64,000 nt of DNA, from the NCBI RefSeq assembly GCF_910592395.1, contig NC_088318.1, positions 3,222,001 through 3,286,000 on the forward strand, given 5' to 3'. Shown here piece after piece: positions 49,846 through 62,124 of the stretch. This DNA comes from Lineus longissimus (taxonomy: Eukaryota > Nemertea > Pilidiophora > Heteronemertea > Lineidae). The translations under genes and the position numbers were made by a program. The notes beneath the pieces were generated by a model, which saw only the letters and a program-made list of their open reading frames with translations, made no database searches and was not told the origin of the DNA. Position 1 is the stretch's first letter, and each line of letters begins with the position of its first letter.

Positions 49846-50206
49846 CTTATGGACAGAGCAGTGTTGCTTATGGACAGAGCAAGGCTGCTTATGGACAGGG
49901 AAAGGTTTCTTATTGACTAAGCAAGGTTGCTTTTGGGCAGAGCAAGGTTGCCATGAACAGCGCAAGGGAGCAAATGGACAGAGCAAGGCTGCTTATGGAC
50001 GGAGCTAGGTTGCTTATGGACAGGGCTAGGTTGCTTATGGACAGAGCTATAGGTTGCTTATGGACAGAGCAAGGCTGCTTATGGACTGAGCTAGGTTGCT
50101 TATGGACAGAGCAAGGCTGCTTATGGACAGAGCTAGGTTGCTTATGGACAGAGCAAGGCTGCTTATGGACAGAGCTAGGTTGCTTATGGACAGAGCAAGG
50201 TTGCTG
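49846..50206 (+). repeat. 21-bp minisatellite (about 17 units)
   Basis: Units of the form TTATGGACAGAGCAAGGCTGC repeat head to tail. In the right half, AGCAAGGCTG and AGCTAGGTTG units alternate, giving a 42-bp higher-order unit. Near 50041-50059 one unit has two extra bases (AGCTATAGG), which shifts the frame; units left of it are more divergent. The open translation LWTEQGC repeats because 21 is a multiple of 3. There is no sign of a gene around it. Confidence 0.93.
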
Positions 50207-51156
50207 CAGTTTACAAGTTTGTATGTATGCGTACTTTTTAGTAAATATTCTTATCCATTTTGAACAGATTACTGGTTTACTGGGATCATAACGAAGAATA
50301 TCCCATCAGCAATTATATGAAATGAAAAAAATCTAATGCAGGAAAACTGAGAAACCCATTACGGAAATGACATTAGTTTGGCCGCAAAAAATTAAAGAAA
50401 CAAATATGCATCGTGAGAATTGACTGCCCATCGAGTTGATTAATTAGATATAAACTAATTGGATTAAGAAATGAGATGGCCTGCCAAGAAAAATTATGAC
50501 AAATTTTGCCCCGATGCTAACTTGGACGTTTAGAAAAATGCTACGATGACCAATGATGGTGCAAATGTCATTTTTTGGTGCGAGATGAAAAATGTCTATT
50601 TAATCAGCGAGATATTCATCATGGAAAATCAACATTTGTACATTTATCAAGAATTAAGATGAATAGTGGTGGCTGGCTTGGTAAACAATCGGTCAGCAAG
50701 AATTGTCTGACTTGAAATTAGTAGAGTTTGTCAGGTCTTTTGGAGAGGAACATACTTTTCTCTAATGATTGCCCTTTGTCCCCCCCCCTCCCCGTCAGGG
50801 CCACCCGTCTTGACATGAATTGCCCTGAACCCCAGCAAAAACCATGTGGCATCTTTTCCCCACAACTCGGCGTGCATTTTGACTCTCAAATGAGAACTTG
50901 ACAACTTGCTCATTCCACTGAGTGTCTCTTCTGACTAGATGAAGAGACTGGTCACTCCATCTGAGAGAAATGCATGGAACTACAATGCTCCTTCCCGTAT
51001 GAATCAGCGTTCCTAACCGAATATTGATTACTTTCTGTATAGTGTTGATTTGAAAAACAAAATGACAGAAATGATCAAATTTCATCTGATACATTCTCAG
51101 AATGGTATCATACCCTTTCTCAAAAGTTTACTTATGGATATCATTTAGCCCTTGGG

Positions 51157-51351
51157 GAGCACTGTGGCACAGTGGAATAGGGTCTGACTTGTGATCAGAA
51201 GGCCATGGGTTCGAGGCTTGGTCAGTGCCACTCTGTCTACTCTCAACTGGCCTGAAATGGCCAAGTGTAGTGCATTGCCTTTGGTTTCTGAAGAAATGTT
51301 TTTGTATTGTTCTGGGGTGTGAATGTTAAGCAATGTAGTAAGCTTACATTA
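51157..51351 (+). mobile_element. tRNA-derived SINE
   Basis: TGGCACAGTGGAATAGGG (51165-51182) as A box and GGGTTCGAGGC (51207-51217) as B box, with the anticodon-like region ACTTGTGATCAGAAGG between. The body continues through CTGAAATGGCCAAGTG to an AT-rich end near 51351. Its body differs from the 41.5-kb SINE, so at least two families are present. Confidence 0.75.
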
Positions 51352-51403
51352 TAAAATAGGCCTACTGTACAAGAACTTACAACTTGCAATACCCCCCTGC
51401 TCA

Positions 51404-51424
51404 CCCCCCCCCCCCCCCCCCCCC
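51404..51424. repeat. (C)21 homopolymer
   Basis: Uninterrupted run of 21 C just downstream of the SINE at 51.2 kb. Similar runs lie at 38366-38381 (16 C) and 40657-40669 (13 C, then T and more C); a G run lies near 3112-3125. Their length may be unreliable in an assembly. Confidence 0.9.
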
Positions 51425-52049
51425 ACCGGGCCTAACCATACTTTGCTACACTTCTTTATATACTTTTGAGTGCAAATGCGATGACGACATTACCGCACGG
51501 TGTTTATGACCCCGAGGATAATAAGATCCCGTCAGTAAACAAAACCAATTAACACAGAAGAAGTTACCCACAAACCTTGCTAACGAACGTTGTAATTAAG
51601 TTTAACACAAATTCAAATTAAGCAGCTCAATTTCTAAATGAATAAATCCACACTAAGAGTCGTTAGAAATGAGATGTAGCGCTTTATTAATCTCGTTAGA
51701 AGAGTAAGCATTATTCAGAAAGGTTCGTTAATGCTGGCTTCCTCCTAAGGTCTTTGACGTTTAACGAGCTTAATTAGACGCGCGTTTTATTTCTTGGAGC
51801 AAGACTGTGACATTTTCTTGTTAACATTTACTCTGATGTCATTATTTTCTAATATTATGAGATACAGGAGTAATTACTGGTTGTTTGTTGCCGTGACAAT
51901 GTAATAAGTTTTGTTAAATAATAATTTCTTATCTAGGGTTTGGGACATTTATGTCACTCTTTGCAGAGAGGCCATCTCATATTTTTCAATGGGGGGTGGT
52001 GGATTCAAGCACATTGCTGAACCATCAGGATGATCATTATTTTGCTGTT

Positions 52050-52165
52050 GACCAATATCCCTACTTAAAGGAAGATTTCGCCATAAGCCTACTAGAAGGA
52101 GAAATGAACCAATATGCCTACTAAAAGGATAAGTCTACCAATATGCCTACTTAAAGGAGGAGTAT
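52050..52165 (+). repeat. short degenerate tandem repeat (CCAATATGCCTACT type)
   Basis: CCAATATCCCTACTTAAAGG, CATAAGCCTACTAGAAGG, CCAATATGCCTACTAAAAGG and CCAATATGCCTACTTAAAGG follow one another at roughly 30-base intervals. Confidence 0.7.
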
Positions 52166-52339
52166 GCAAGATAATCCTGGGTTGGAACTAATGTAGTTTA
52201 CATAGTTCTTGCATACTGCTTGGGATGCACTGTAATTGTTGACGCTTATTTTGTTATGTACATCATGCATGCCGACACTTCCTCGATATACTTTTCCATT
52301 CAGATTTGTCAAGAGTTGAACCCACATTTCATTTTTTGG

Positions 52340-52375
52340 GGGGATGAGCACAATAGCCCAATCCATTTCAGTTTC
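52340..52375. mobile_element. fragment of the right end of the TIR-bounded (GTC)n element family
   Basis: GATGAGCACAATAGCCCAAT followed by CCATTTCA resembles the right end GAGGTGAGCACAATGGCCCT followed by CCATTTCA at 22802-22832. No other part of the element is nearby. Confidence 0.45.
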
Positions 52376-55369
52376 ACATCGAAACCAGATTAGAGGGTAA
52401 ATTTTTAAACTCCCTGAGCAATAACTTCAAATCATAATGAAAAAAAAGATGATTCGAACTGATATAGTTTAATGACTCTTATCAGAGCATTGGCTCTCAT
52501 CTCCCACAGCAAATTAGACGAACTTGTATCACCTGATTTATCCCGCGCTTAATTCGAGTTAATTTTAACGTGGCCCGATTCTCTATCTCTTTCTGCTAAC
52601 ATGACTTCGAATGAGATAATTCCCCACCAACATGAATAATAAAAGCGTGCATTTGCTTTATGGATGCAATTTGTGTTTGGTTGTGATTAGCTTACCAGTA
52701 GCCGCAAGATACGATCGCTAACGAGATATAATTAAAAGAAACAAAGAGATTTAATTGAGGCAGTCTTCTGTTATCTATTTAATGGGTGGATGTTATGGAT
52801 GTACCATATATAACAGTCTGGAGATTAACCTTTGGCGATAACTGTTAAAGGGGAAATGAAATATTTGTCGATGTGTTGTGGGGAAAGGGGGTACAGCCCC
52901 ACCCAGAGAGCTCCACTTGCCAACAAGCATAACTCTCTTTCTGGTGTATTATATGCACTGTTCACCCATCCTCACTGCGCTCAATCTTACTTAACTTCCA
53001 GCTCTGGGCCAACGAACTACTATACCATAAAGTAAATCCTCCATGGCCGGTGGGTTAAGCCGTGCCATATAACGGTGGGTACAGTACATCTGGGATCTCC
53101 CGTGTCCTGAGGACACAGTTGGACCTATAGCCTCGTCAATCCAAGATATCATCTCGTATGAAATAAACTGGAGCCTGATGAGGTGTTGAGCTCGGGTGAT
53201 AACCCGTAAGACTTCTTTCTACTTTTCTCCCAAGTAGAGAAAGGTCATGTCTGTGCCAAGCAATGGGTTAAGATAGTAGCAATTATATTTCAGATGGCCG
53301 ATTGACATTTATTCTCAACGAACACGTCATAATATTGAGACACACCTGATAAGATGAGGAATTCAATCTAACTAAGTGATTCTCTAAAAATTTGTTTTTA
53401 TAGAATTTTGCTCATATATGATTGCGAGGATTAGCGATTAATACCTGTAACAATCTATGTAATTTAGAAGTGTAATTAGTCTGGAAGGTTCGTTTTGTGA
53501 TTAATGTGAGTGCAAAAGTTCGCAACAGTTTTTGTCTCAACATTTCCTGGACATTTCTGCTAAAGTTAAGGCCAGGGTTGATAGTCTGATGTCAACTAAG
53601 GAATATCTTTTCTTCTTTCGACTTCACACTTTAGTCTCGTTCTGTCCTGAAACCTTTCAGTAAAGTTCAGATGAGTCATTCAATCAGAGTCACAATCAGA
53701 GCTTTTCTGACAAGTACACTTTTATCCACCAGGGCGGAGTAAGGAAAGTTGGGCCTCTTGACCGCTAGCCTATAGGAGGGACCTGGAAGTGCATAACTGC
53801 GGAGCTCATACAATGCATAGAGGTTAAAAAAACTCAGACGACATCAACCTCTTTGTTGGAGATTGAAGTGGCGTAATTTTTAGGTGTAACATATTGTAGT
53901 TTTAATATGTATACATCATATTGTACCATTGAAGACGTTTAAGATATGATTACACCCAAGGCTATGTGACTAACAAAGGTGTTCATTCAGATCAGTGAGA
54001 GGCTAAAATGATACTAATACCTCGAACACAGAGAGAGTTAGGATGGTTACTCTAAGGTCATACAAGCTTATGACTGACAGAGCCCTCTGTTATTAACACC
54101 TCACACTAGCAACCCCCTGATTCTCGTCAGTACCAGCATGTAACATGAAGATCATTAACATTGGCAGCCTCGCGTGAAAAACAAAGAAATTGCTGCAACC
54201 ATTCGCATTGTCTCTGCCATCGGCATTAATTAGCGTTCAGCAAAACATCGGATCGTAACGATAATCATGGAGTTCATTGCCAGTAATTCTACCTCATCGG
54301 CGCATAATTGCCCAAGTGTAATTTTCATGTTAAAGCCGCGGCTGAGTTTTGTTCCAATGGGGGATTTTTACCTGCAGTTTTAATGATTTTTAGAGCAATT
54401 TGCCTCTGTAATGTTCCATGCGTGATTACGCTGGAGCGGTACTAACCTAACTTTGACTGATTTATGCTATTTTGCACCTAACGTAAATTGTGATATTAAA
54501 TCTATGATTATACCATTATAAGGAAATAATCGTGATACATGTATTGGATGGGGTTTCTGCTCATATAGAAGGTTTAAGGAATTAAGATCGCACTGGCTGG
54601 TCTCTGTTCTAAGATCGACATGGGGAAGGTGGAAGAAAAATGTTGGCCCAAACCTTAAGCACTTTGGCCAAAGGTTTGGGGCAGAATGTGAGCTTAGATT
54701 ACACCTCAACACTTGCCTCTTGAAATTCGGCAAGAAATAAAAACAAAACAAAACAAATACAAAAAACAACCTTACGCTGAGGGGAGTAGGGTTCGATCTT
54801 CAAGTGTTGATGTTGACACCAATTGCTGTCTACAGCACAGGACACAGAAAGTGTTCCCAACTTGATAGATTCTGAGTAACTTTCTCTCATTCCCAAGGGG
54901 TTAATTCAACTCGATATCTCACACAATACCAGTGGACCAACCTGACAGGCCGAGTTCCCAAACGATAATTCATCATCTCGGTGTTTGTTTCGTGAAACAT
55001 TTGATTTGATCATCTTTATAATTGGTTCAATATCGTATATCAATTCTCAATTGGACATGTATACAGAATTCTCTTATCCGACAAATCATAATTTGATCCA
55101 ATCTATAGAGATGTGTGTATGAAGATAATTGGACACATTATCTGGCTAACGACCAATTGTGATTTTCCTCGTTTAGAAGTACTAGTTTATTGGCTTTAGA
55201 ATATTTGTGTACTTTTAATATTATTGATAGTGTGGGGGCTTCAGAATTTTAATTTCTTTGCCGTAGTTTGACACTTGATCTTTTTCTGAATTGCCTTTTC
55301 AAAGTTATGTGATTTACCCTAGATCACGACCAAAAACGTTAATATTGGAAATGCAGTCAACCTTTTGAT
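52376..55369. other. gene-free stretch
   Basis: A block at about 53042-53280 begins and ends near GGGTTAAG and may be an unrecognised interspersed element. ATTA-rich sequence near 52490-52760 and 54220-54330. No exon was recognised. Confidence 0.4.
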
Positions 55370-55595
55370 GTGTTTGATCCCATGACCTGTCTGCTCCAGC
55401 TAACGCTATGTCACCACACCTCCAATGATGCAGGTCTAATTCCTTGGCAACCTGGAGACATGTCGCAATCAGTGCTATTGAACCTGCAACCTCTCTGACC
55501 TGAATCAAGTCTTACACTATGCCACCACATCTCAAACAGTGGGGCTAATTGAGACCTGCATTTTGCCCTATCAATGTTGCGTGCCACCACAATGA
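55370..55595 (-). mobile_element. three tandem tRNA-like units (SINE-type array)
   Basis: On the minus strand the pattern TGGTGGCA...GGTTCAA occurs three times: A-like TGGTGGCACGC (55576-55590) with B-like GCAGGTCTCAATTAG; A-like TGGTGGCATAGTGTAAG (55511-55527) with B-like GCAGGTTCAATAG (55475-55487); A-like TGGTGACATAGCGTTAGC (55396-55416) with B-like GGGATCAAACA (55371-55381). All are degenerate. Confidence 0.5.
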
Positions 55596-58273
55596 AGAGA
55601 CAGGCAACCTTGAGATACCTTATAATATTTCAGAGTGGGGTAATGAACATGATTTCTCGTATTGATCAAATTAAAAAACCAACGCGCTAATCAAGTTATA
55701 CCGAGTCGTGCACAATACTCGGCCAAGTGAATCACACACCTTCGGTGTCATATCCCTATTAGTGACAATAAACCGTTGCAATGGCTGTGGATTTCGCTAA
55801 GATCAAAACGATCGTCGCTGTAGGCTTCCACACGCCCCGATGCCGAACCTTGTCTTCTATCATATTTAATATGCATTAACGCTTCGTTGCTTGTATCATT
55901 TTAGCAACGCTGATGAACTTTTTGCGGTCGGATGGCTACGGGTCATCAGAAGAAAGATTGGAGATCGTGATATTCCGTTCATCTCACACGAAGTTGACTA
56001 GAAGTGTCTTGCATTGGTGTACATGGGTCTATAGAGATACACAGGTGTTTCTCGCTGTCTTAGGTTGGGATGATCTATAGGTTTCTGATATACAGATTAA
56101 AACAGTGTCGTGTGATTGATCCGCTGATATGTATGTGGCTCGAAATATTAATAGAATTAATCTGGAAGCCTTTTCATCTTTCATTAGCGCTACTAGGATG
56201 AGGGTCTTGAACCGAGCATCGATATCGATATTATTTTTGGACGTGTCAAGAAAATGGACGCCTCTATTCTGGCGTAATTAACACATAAGAATAATGGATG
56301 ATGCTCTTTACTTCCTCCAACTGGGTCTTGCTCTTTAACCCTCTATCTATATATATCTTGTCTTATCACAATTGTAACGGTGGGGTTTCGCTTTTTGGCG
56401 AGCGCGAGGCTTCCAAATGTTCTGGAATGGAGGAAATTAATCACTTGATGAGCACCTCTGCACGAGGTCGCCCTATTTCCAGTATCTTGCCATCAAATAA
56501 TCAAGAGCTGCTGTAGTCCAAGAACATTTTGCCTTGAGATAAGCATATTCAGTCGATCTGATTCCAAGGATCAGTTTTCAGGTGTTTTTTCCCCAACAGC
56601 TATCACTTTACACACTTTGTTCTTTCTGACGACGTCTTATTTCATAATTATTTCCTCGGCAATAAAACACGCCGCACCAATCAATAGCCTGCGCACGATC
56701 TTTCGTTTTTTTCTCGGCAGATCGCCACCGCGACACATTCACTTCTCATTACATACTTCATGCACAATCACACTGCAGGTCAGAGTTGCACGGTTCATCA
56801 CAGTGTCGCAGACCCCGTCGATATCTTCTGCACCGGTGGTCGAATATCCCCGCTGGGTCTGATCACCTTTAGAAAAACCATCCCATGCTAAGTCTGCAGG
56901 CCAACTAGTACATTTTATACAAGAAATTGATTCAATGTACAGTATTTCTTTGTCACTTTGATTTGAAATGGATTGTAGCTAGAAAGGTGTAAACATATAA
57001 TAAACACGAACACAGCCACAGCAACGTTCAAAGCAAATTTAATCAACCCACCCAGTGATTGGGGTTAATTAGTAAAAAGCATCCACAATATGATATTGAA
57101 AATTAATAGGAGTGCATTTCGGGAGGAAGGCGATGTTCTCTCGGGCGAAAGCAGGATGTCACAGATAATGGTCTAATATAGATCCGCTTTGATCTGTGGG
57201 ACCTCGGTTCGTTAGGGGTAGATTAATTAGGTAAAATTCATCAATAGTTGAAGGAAAATCCATATCGAGTTGTCTAATGTGTCATGAGGAATTGACCCTA
57301 CCCGTCTTAAATAATAACTGTCTTTATATTGATAACTGCCCGCGGGCATTCGATGATTTCTGTCTTTTATGATGTTGAATGTAAACTTGTCTTCTGTTGG
57401 TTGCGAGGCAGCTAGCGAGGCTTTTGAATCAATTTATAGTTCAAACTCACGCCTGGCTAGATTTGGTCAGCAAAGCGTTACTTGGGAATTTGTTATTTTT
57501 GTCATTGTATTTTCTTCTTCATTGATTGAGATGAGAATTCTGGTCAATGGTTTGGCAGAAACGTCAATGGATGGAAAGATATAGCTAAAGTTATGAAATA
57601 TGCTTTTGCGTTAAGTTTTTCTTCACATCACTTATAATAAACGCCTCATGACAAGTGATTTTTGTCACTGCGATCGACGATGGAACCATTAGAACTTGAC
57701 ATTAGTGATTAATATCTAACTAATCGGTGGCCTACAACAGTTGTCATGTTATCATGCATGGGTCTGTCACTGGTCGCATCGACTAAATTGGGACTAAATC
57801 GTTGTATTTTGTGTGTGCACGTGTTGACTTATTTAACATTTTTGAAAACTTTTCCGACAAAAAACAAGGATTTTTTGCAATCCATTCAGTTAAAAAAAAA
57901 CCCACAAATTAGGAAAAACCGTTTTGGAAAAAAATCGCTGTCTGCTACGTTCCATCAGAAATGATTAGATCATCTGAGCCATAGCCACAATATGTGAACT
58001 AATCATATATTGCCTGGGTCCCTGAAACCCACAACATGAATTATGAGAGCAAAACCTTAATTAATGAAATATACTTAAACCTCTTTGGTCTCCATGACAA
58101 CTGGATATGGTCTGTGTGGGAAGTTAATCCCGTGATATAGGTATTTAAACGGGAAAGGTGGAGGTGAAAAGTGTGTGAACCTTATGGCAGGGGCTTGGTG
58201 GTCTCTTGTGGCAGAGGGTGACCAGAGGCATTTCATCTTCAACAAAGGCCTTATATGGGGGGGGATACAGGTA

Positions 58274-58446
58274 CAGTAGAACCTCTCTATCAAGTACAAC
58301 CTCAGGACTGACTAGAGCTGTCCTTAATGGAGACGTGTCCTGATAAGACACCGTCATGACAAAGTGAATGAAAACTGCCAATTTGGGACCAAAACTAGAG
58401 GTTGTCCTTAATAGAGAAGTGTCTGCTAAGGGTGGTTATGATACTG
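58274..58446. mobile_element. CAGTAGAACC-family MITE, first of a tandem pair
   Basis: Starts CAGTAGAACCTCTCTATCAA after TA; interior CAATTTGGGACCAAAACTAG matches the 35.7-kb copy; the right end is the degenerate GGTTATGATACTG. Confidence 0.75.
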
Positions 58447-58492
58447 TGTGGTAGAGGGCTACTAGAGATATTTCATCAACAGAGGCCATATA

Positions 58493-58661
58493 CTTTGGAA
58501 CCTCTCCATAGGGACATCCTTAAGACTCACAAATGTTGTCCTGAATAGGGAGGTGCCCTTTAACATTGGTCAAATTGTATCACAACACATTTGGGACAAA
58601 AACAACTGTCCACGATAGAGTGTCCTGCTAGCAGAGGTGTCTGCTAAGGGAGGTTCCACTG
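58493..58661. mobile_element. CAGTAGAACC-family MITE, second of a tandem pair
   Basis: GGAACCTCTCCATAGGGACA at the left and GGGAGGTTCCACTG before TA at the right. The 45-50 bases before each of the two copies are also alike (58207 and 58448), so a unit of flank plus element was duplicated after insertion. Confidence 0.7.
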
Positions 58662-58669
58662 TACTGGAA

Positions 58670-61419
58670 GTCACATCTGTATCCGAAGAATGTGACCAGT
58701 GAGTTGTGCTGTCCTTCATTATTCTGAAGCTTGCAATCACATCTCCAGAAGTGAAATCTTTGTTCGCAGTCGTAATGACTTGTTTCTTTGTCCAGTTTCT
58801 GGCGAATCACTGAATGACATTATCATGTCTCTGTCCATCACAGAAAAAAAATTCTCGTCCTTATGTTTCCTTATATTCTATACTTCCAGGTCGAATTCTT
58901 AACAAATCTGTCAAACCTGCCGTCCATCTGAGAAACGTCCTTTACGGTTTCCTGCCGGGGTTTCTGTCTGCTGTGGAGATGATTACACCAGTCACATGAT
59001 GCAATGTTGAAACCTTGCCGGAAGATAAAGATCAGCTCATCTGGAATGTGGACGATACTGTCGAATTCGCGAAACAGCAAAGTTTTAAAGAAACACCACA
59101 GAGGCTTCCAGACTGACCCGTCTCAGAACTATGGCCTATTCAAAACTAGGGACTACCACATCAGGCCAGTGTGACAGTCATTATTGTCCGCACTGCATGA
59201 AAATAAAAACACACCTCACATTCGCAATCTGTTTTCTTGTGTCCATGTCTGGGCGTATGATCTTAGATTGGTTTTTTTGCCAAACGACTGTCGATTATTT
59301 GCACTGCATGAACTTTGAGATGCACGATACTCACATATTCTAACTAGGAGAAGACCTAACTACACACTATGACGTAGGATAATTTTTGACTTTTCTCGTA
59401 AAAATCAGGAAAAAGTTGATGTAGAGAAACTGTTTAGAAGCCAGAACACAAGATATGCCTTGTTTATTTCAGAATACAGCGTGACATTGCTCAAGTTATT
59501 TATTGTTTGCTGTAACAACACTTGATGAAAATAAATGACGATGCTTGAAAAGTATTCATATCACACACGAACCACAAAGTTAATCCACCGAGTGCCACTG
59601 CTAACCATAGCACTGTCAAACCTGGTCCTAATTGGAAGACCGAGAGTAAAGTTTTCAAACCGCACTTCGAAAAGTTAATTCCACCAAGTGAAAAGTTGTC
59701 CAAAGGTACTTATAACTCCCAGGAACCACCACGAGTAATCTGACCCCTGTGACTTTTCCGATGCTTCTGAAACGGGCCTCATTACGGACAGCGTTACGTT
59801 TAAGAAACCGTACAGAAAAAACAAAGCCTCTTTTGAAAACTTGTCAAAGTACTTATAATTCATAACTTGTCAAAAAGTACATCACCCACAAACCATGACG
59901 AGTTAATCCGTCCCGGGAAAGAGTTTCAAACCGCGGACCAAGCATTGATCAAATTCATCATAATTCCGACTGAGTAGCTTGTTGGGAAATTTGACTTGAA
60001 ATGTAGTTGATTAACGTCTTGGGGTCAAAATAAGAAAAATCAATGAGAAATCTAAGTACGGCCGGTTATGTAGTTATGAATTCTTAAGTCCTGCAACCAT
60101 TTGACAAATTGCCCTATTACGTTTGTGAAATTCATGGAGTATTAAATAAATTCCCCCTAGAAATCAGAATTAAGAAAGCCTCTCGTGGCTAAGAAATTAC
60201 GCTGGGCTCTGAACAAAAACTGACAGAATGAACCATCGAACCCAACGGACCGCATTAGGCCAGCGGTTCGTGACTATTGTTCTTTATTAACATACAGACC
60301 ATTTCTGGAATGTTAATCGGCAAAATTTTTCTAATATAACGTTGGAATAGAGCGACAGGATATAAAGTGGTTCAACTGGTCAATACAGGTTGTATCAGAA
60401 TGAGTGCAGATGCATTTGGCTCATGGCACAACCAGAGGCAGATGTGCAAAACATTTCCATTTTGGCCCAGAATTAATGCAATGTTGGACTTGTAATCAAT
60501 CAAATAATCATCAACATCTTATCCTCATTTGGGATTTTGCCAGAGATTTGGACTTCTGCTAGGGATTAAACTTTTAGTGAGTCCCCTGGCAGAGACAATT
60601 AGGTACGAGGGACCACTGCTTTTAGTCTCATTTCTGCACCTGGTTCTCTTGGTTGTGATCAGTTCCAAGTAATTCCTAGAATTCCCTCTTTTTCTCACCG
60701 CGTCATTTGTCTGTCGAAAACGCCAACAGGTGAACCTTTTTAGGATCTGTTAATCCAGTATTGATCATGCCAATGTTGATCTTACTTTCGTCAAGTGAAT
60801 ACTTGTAGTAAGCAAGAAAGAACACAAAAATACCGAATCGTTTTATTGTTGAAAATTTGTTACAGAAATGAAGGACTCTTGATTGGAATGTCATATTTAT
60901 ATGATGGAACATGTCAGGTTTCAAATAAAATAATACAAGGAAGAAATGTTAAGTGGCAGCTAGTAAGACTAGCACTTTACATCTTAGACTAAGGTAAATT
61001 GCTACAATTATGGCCCAAGCAGATGCTAGCACTGGGGCTATAATTGTCCCAACCTACCTCACAAGTATTTTGGCAAGCATTGCTTCATTGATACATCAGC
61101 TAGCTATAACATAACTGTTTGTAAAATAAATCTATCATTTAAACAATAAATATCTCCTCCGCCATATTTTATAGTATAAAATCTACAAATGGACGGATCT
61201 ACCGGATATCGCATAATATTGTGGATGGAATGACTGAAGTTGACATAACATCTGTAGAAAAATACTTTTAAATTTTGCGAGCTAAGTCGAGAATCTGAGA
61301 GACAAGTAATGTCAGCGTTCATGTATTCCTTGACGTGGATGCCTCATATGGCCTGGAACCTCAGATATTTCAGCTTGAGCCAAGTAGATTTAGTGAGATC
61401 AAATCTAAAACTCGAGGAC
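58670..61419. other. gene-free stretch, probably containing the 3' UTR of the coiled-coil gene
   Basis: A weak duplication is seen around 59650-59940 (TTTTCAAACCGC and GTTTCAAACCGC; GTACTTATAACTC and GTACTTATAATTC). The part just left of 61419 should be 3' UTR of the minus-strand coiled-coil gene. No other gene was recognised. Confidence 0.4.
60842..60847 (-). terminator. possible polyadenylation signal for the coiled-coil gene
   Basis: AATAAA on the minus strand about 575 bases after the coiled-coil stop codon. No canonical signal was seen closer. Weak on its own in AT-rich sequence. Confidence 0.2.
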
Positions 61420-62106
61420 TTATGACTGCTTTATGCTCGGCAGGGATTTCTTCCTGTCCTTACTCGACCCAACAGAAATGGCTGGTGAGACCCTATCCAC
61501 CAACATTGGCAGTGTCGCCGATGCTTTTGCCCGCAGCTTCAATTTCAAACTCTCATTTTCTTCCCGAAGAGTAGTCAATTCACGTTTCAATTGCACAAAC
61601 TCTTTAAAAGTCTTTTGGTCACGGTCTACACTAGAACTAGTCGGAGATCTCTTATGGGCAAGCAATTCATGCTTCAAAAGTTCAATTTCTTCTAACATTC
61701 TTGCCTTCTCCATCTCTAACTGCCTAATCCGTTTGACCAGTTCTTCAATCTGGTCTTTCAAACCGTCCAAAGAATGTCCATTTTGGGCACCGACATTTGA
61801 CAAGGCACGCTTTTCCTTTTGCAATTTTGCGAGTTTGTGTTTGAGAATGTCGACCATATTGGCACTTTCTTGAGCATCACCGGCTTCGTCAACTTCACGT
61901 TCCATGCGTCCAATCTTGAATTGCATTTCTTTGTTTTTCTGCGCAAGATCCTTAATGTCCTGCATAAAACGTTCATTGTCCGCTTCAATCTGTTGGAGTC
62001 TCCTGAGCTCAATCAAAAGGTTTTCGCTCACGACTTTATACTTCTCGTTTTCCGCGAGGAGGTTTTCGTTTTCTTCCGTGACGGCGTCCAGCTTGAGGGA
62101 GTAAAT
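61420..62106 (-). CDS. terminal coding exon of a coiled-coil protein (partial gene)
   Basis: Encodes 228 residues ending ...KKSLPSIKQS and a TAA stop. On the minus strand a pyrimidine-rich tract ending in TTACAG abuts position 62106, a textbook 3' splice site, and the frame entering the exon is phase 0. The apparent upstream methionine at 62214 lies in the intron and is not a credible start. Residues 1-86 form heptad-rich coiled coil (SLKLDAVTEENENLLAENE), 86-153 a second coil (DQIEELVKRIRQLEMEKARM), then a Ser/Pro-rich hinge (RSPTSSS), a third coil at 168-198 and a basic tail with a Ser-Pro-rich end. The composition suggests a cytoskeletal, centrosomal or ciliary scaffold, but I cannot name the family. 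Upstream exons should lie to the right, probably beyond the window; I found no convincing one between 62107 and 64000. Confidence 0.8.
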   Translation of the reverse strand: MYSLKLDAVTEENENLLAENEKYKVVSENLLIELRRLQQIEADNERFMQDIKDLAQKNKEMQFKIGRMEREVDEAGDAQESANMVDILKHKLAKLQKEKRALSNVGAQNGHSLDGLKDQIEELVKRIRQLEMEKARMLEEIELLKHELLAHKRSPTSSSVDRDQKTFKEFVQLKRELTTLREENESLKLKLRAKASATLPMLVDRVSPAISVGSSKDRKKSLPSIKQS

Positions 62107-62124
62107 CTGTAACGATACAAAGAA
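62107..62124 (-). promoter_or_regulatory. 3' splice acceptor and polypyrimidine tract of the coiled-coil exon
   Basis: Minus-strand reading shows TCTGTTTCTTTGTATCG-like pyrimidine-rich sequence followed by TTACAG directly before the coiled-coil frame. This sets the exon boundary at 62106 and marks the gene as spliced. Confidence 0.75.
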
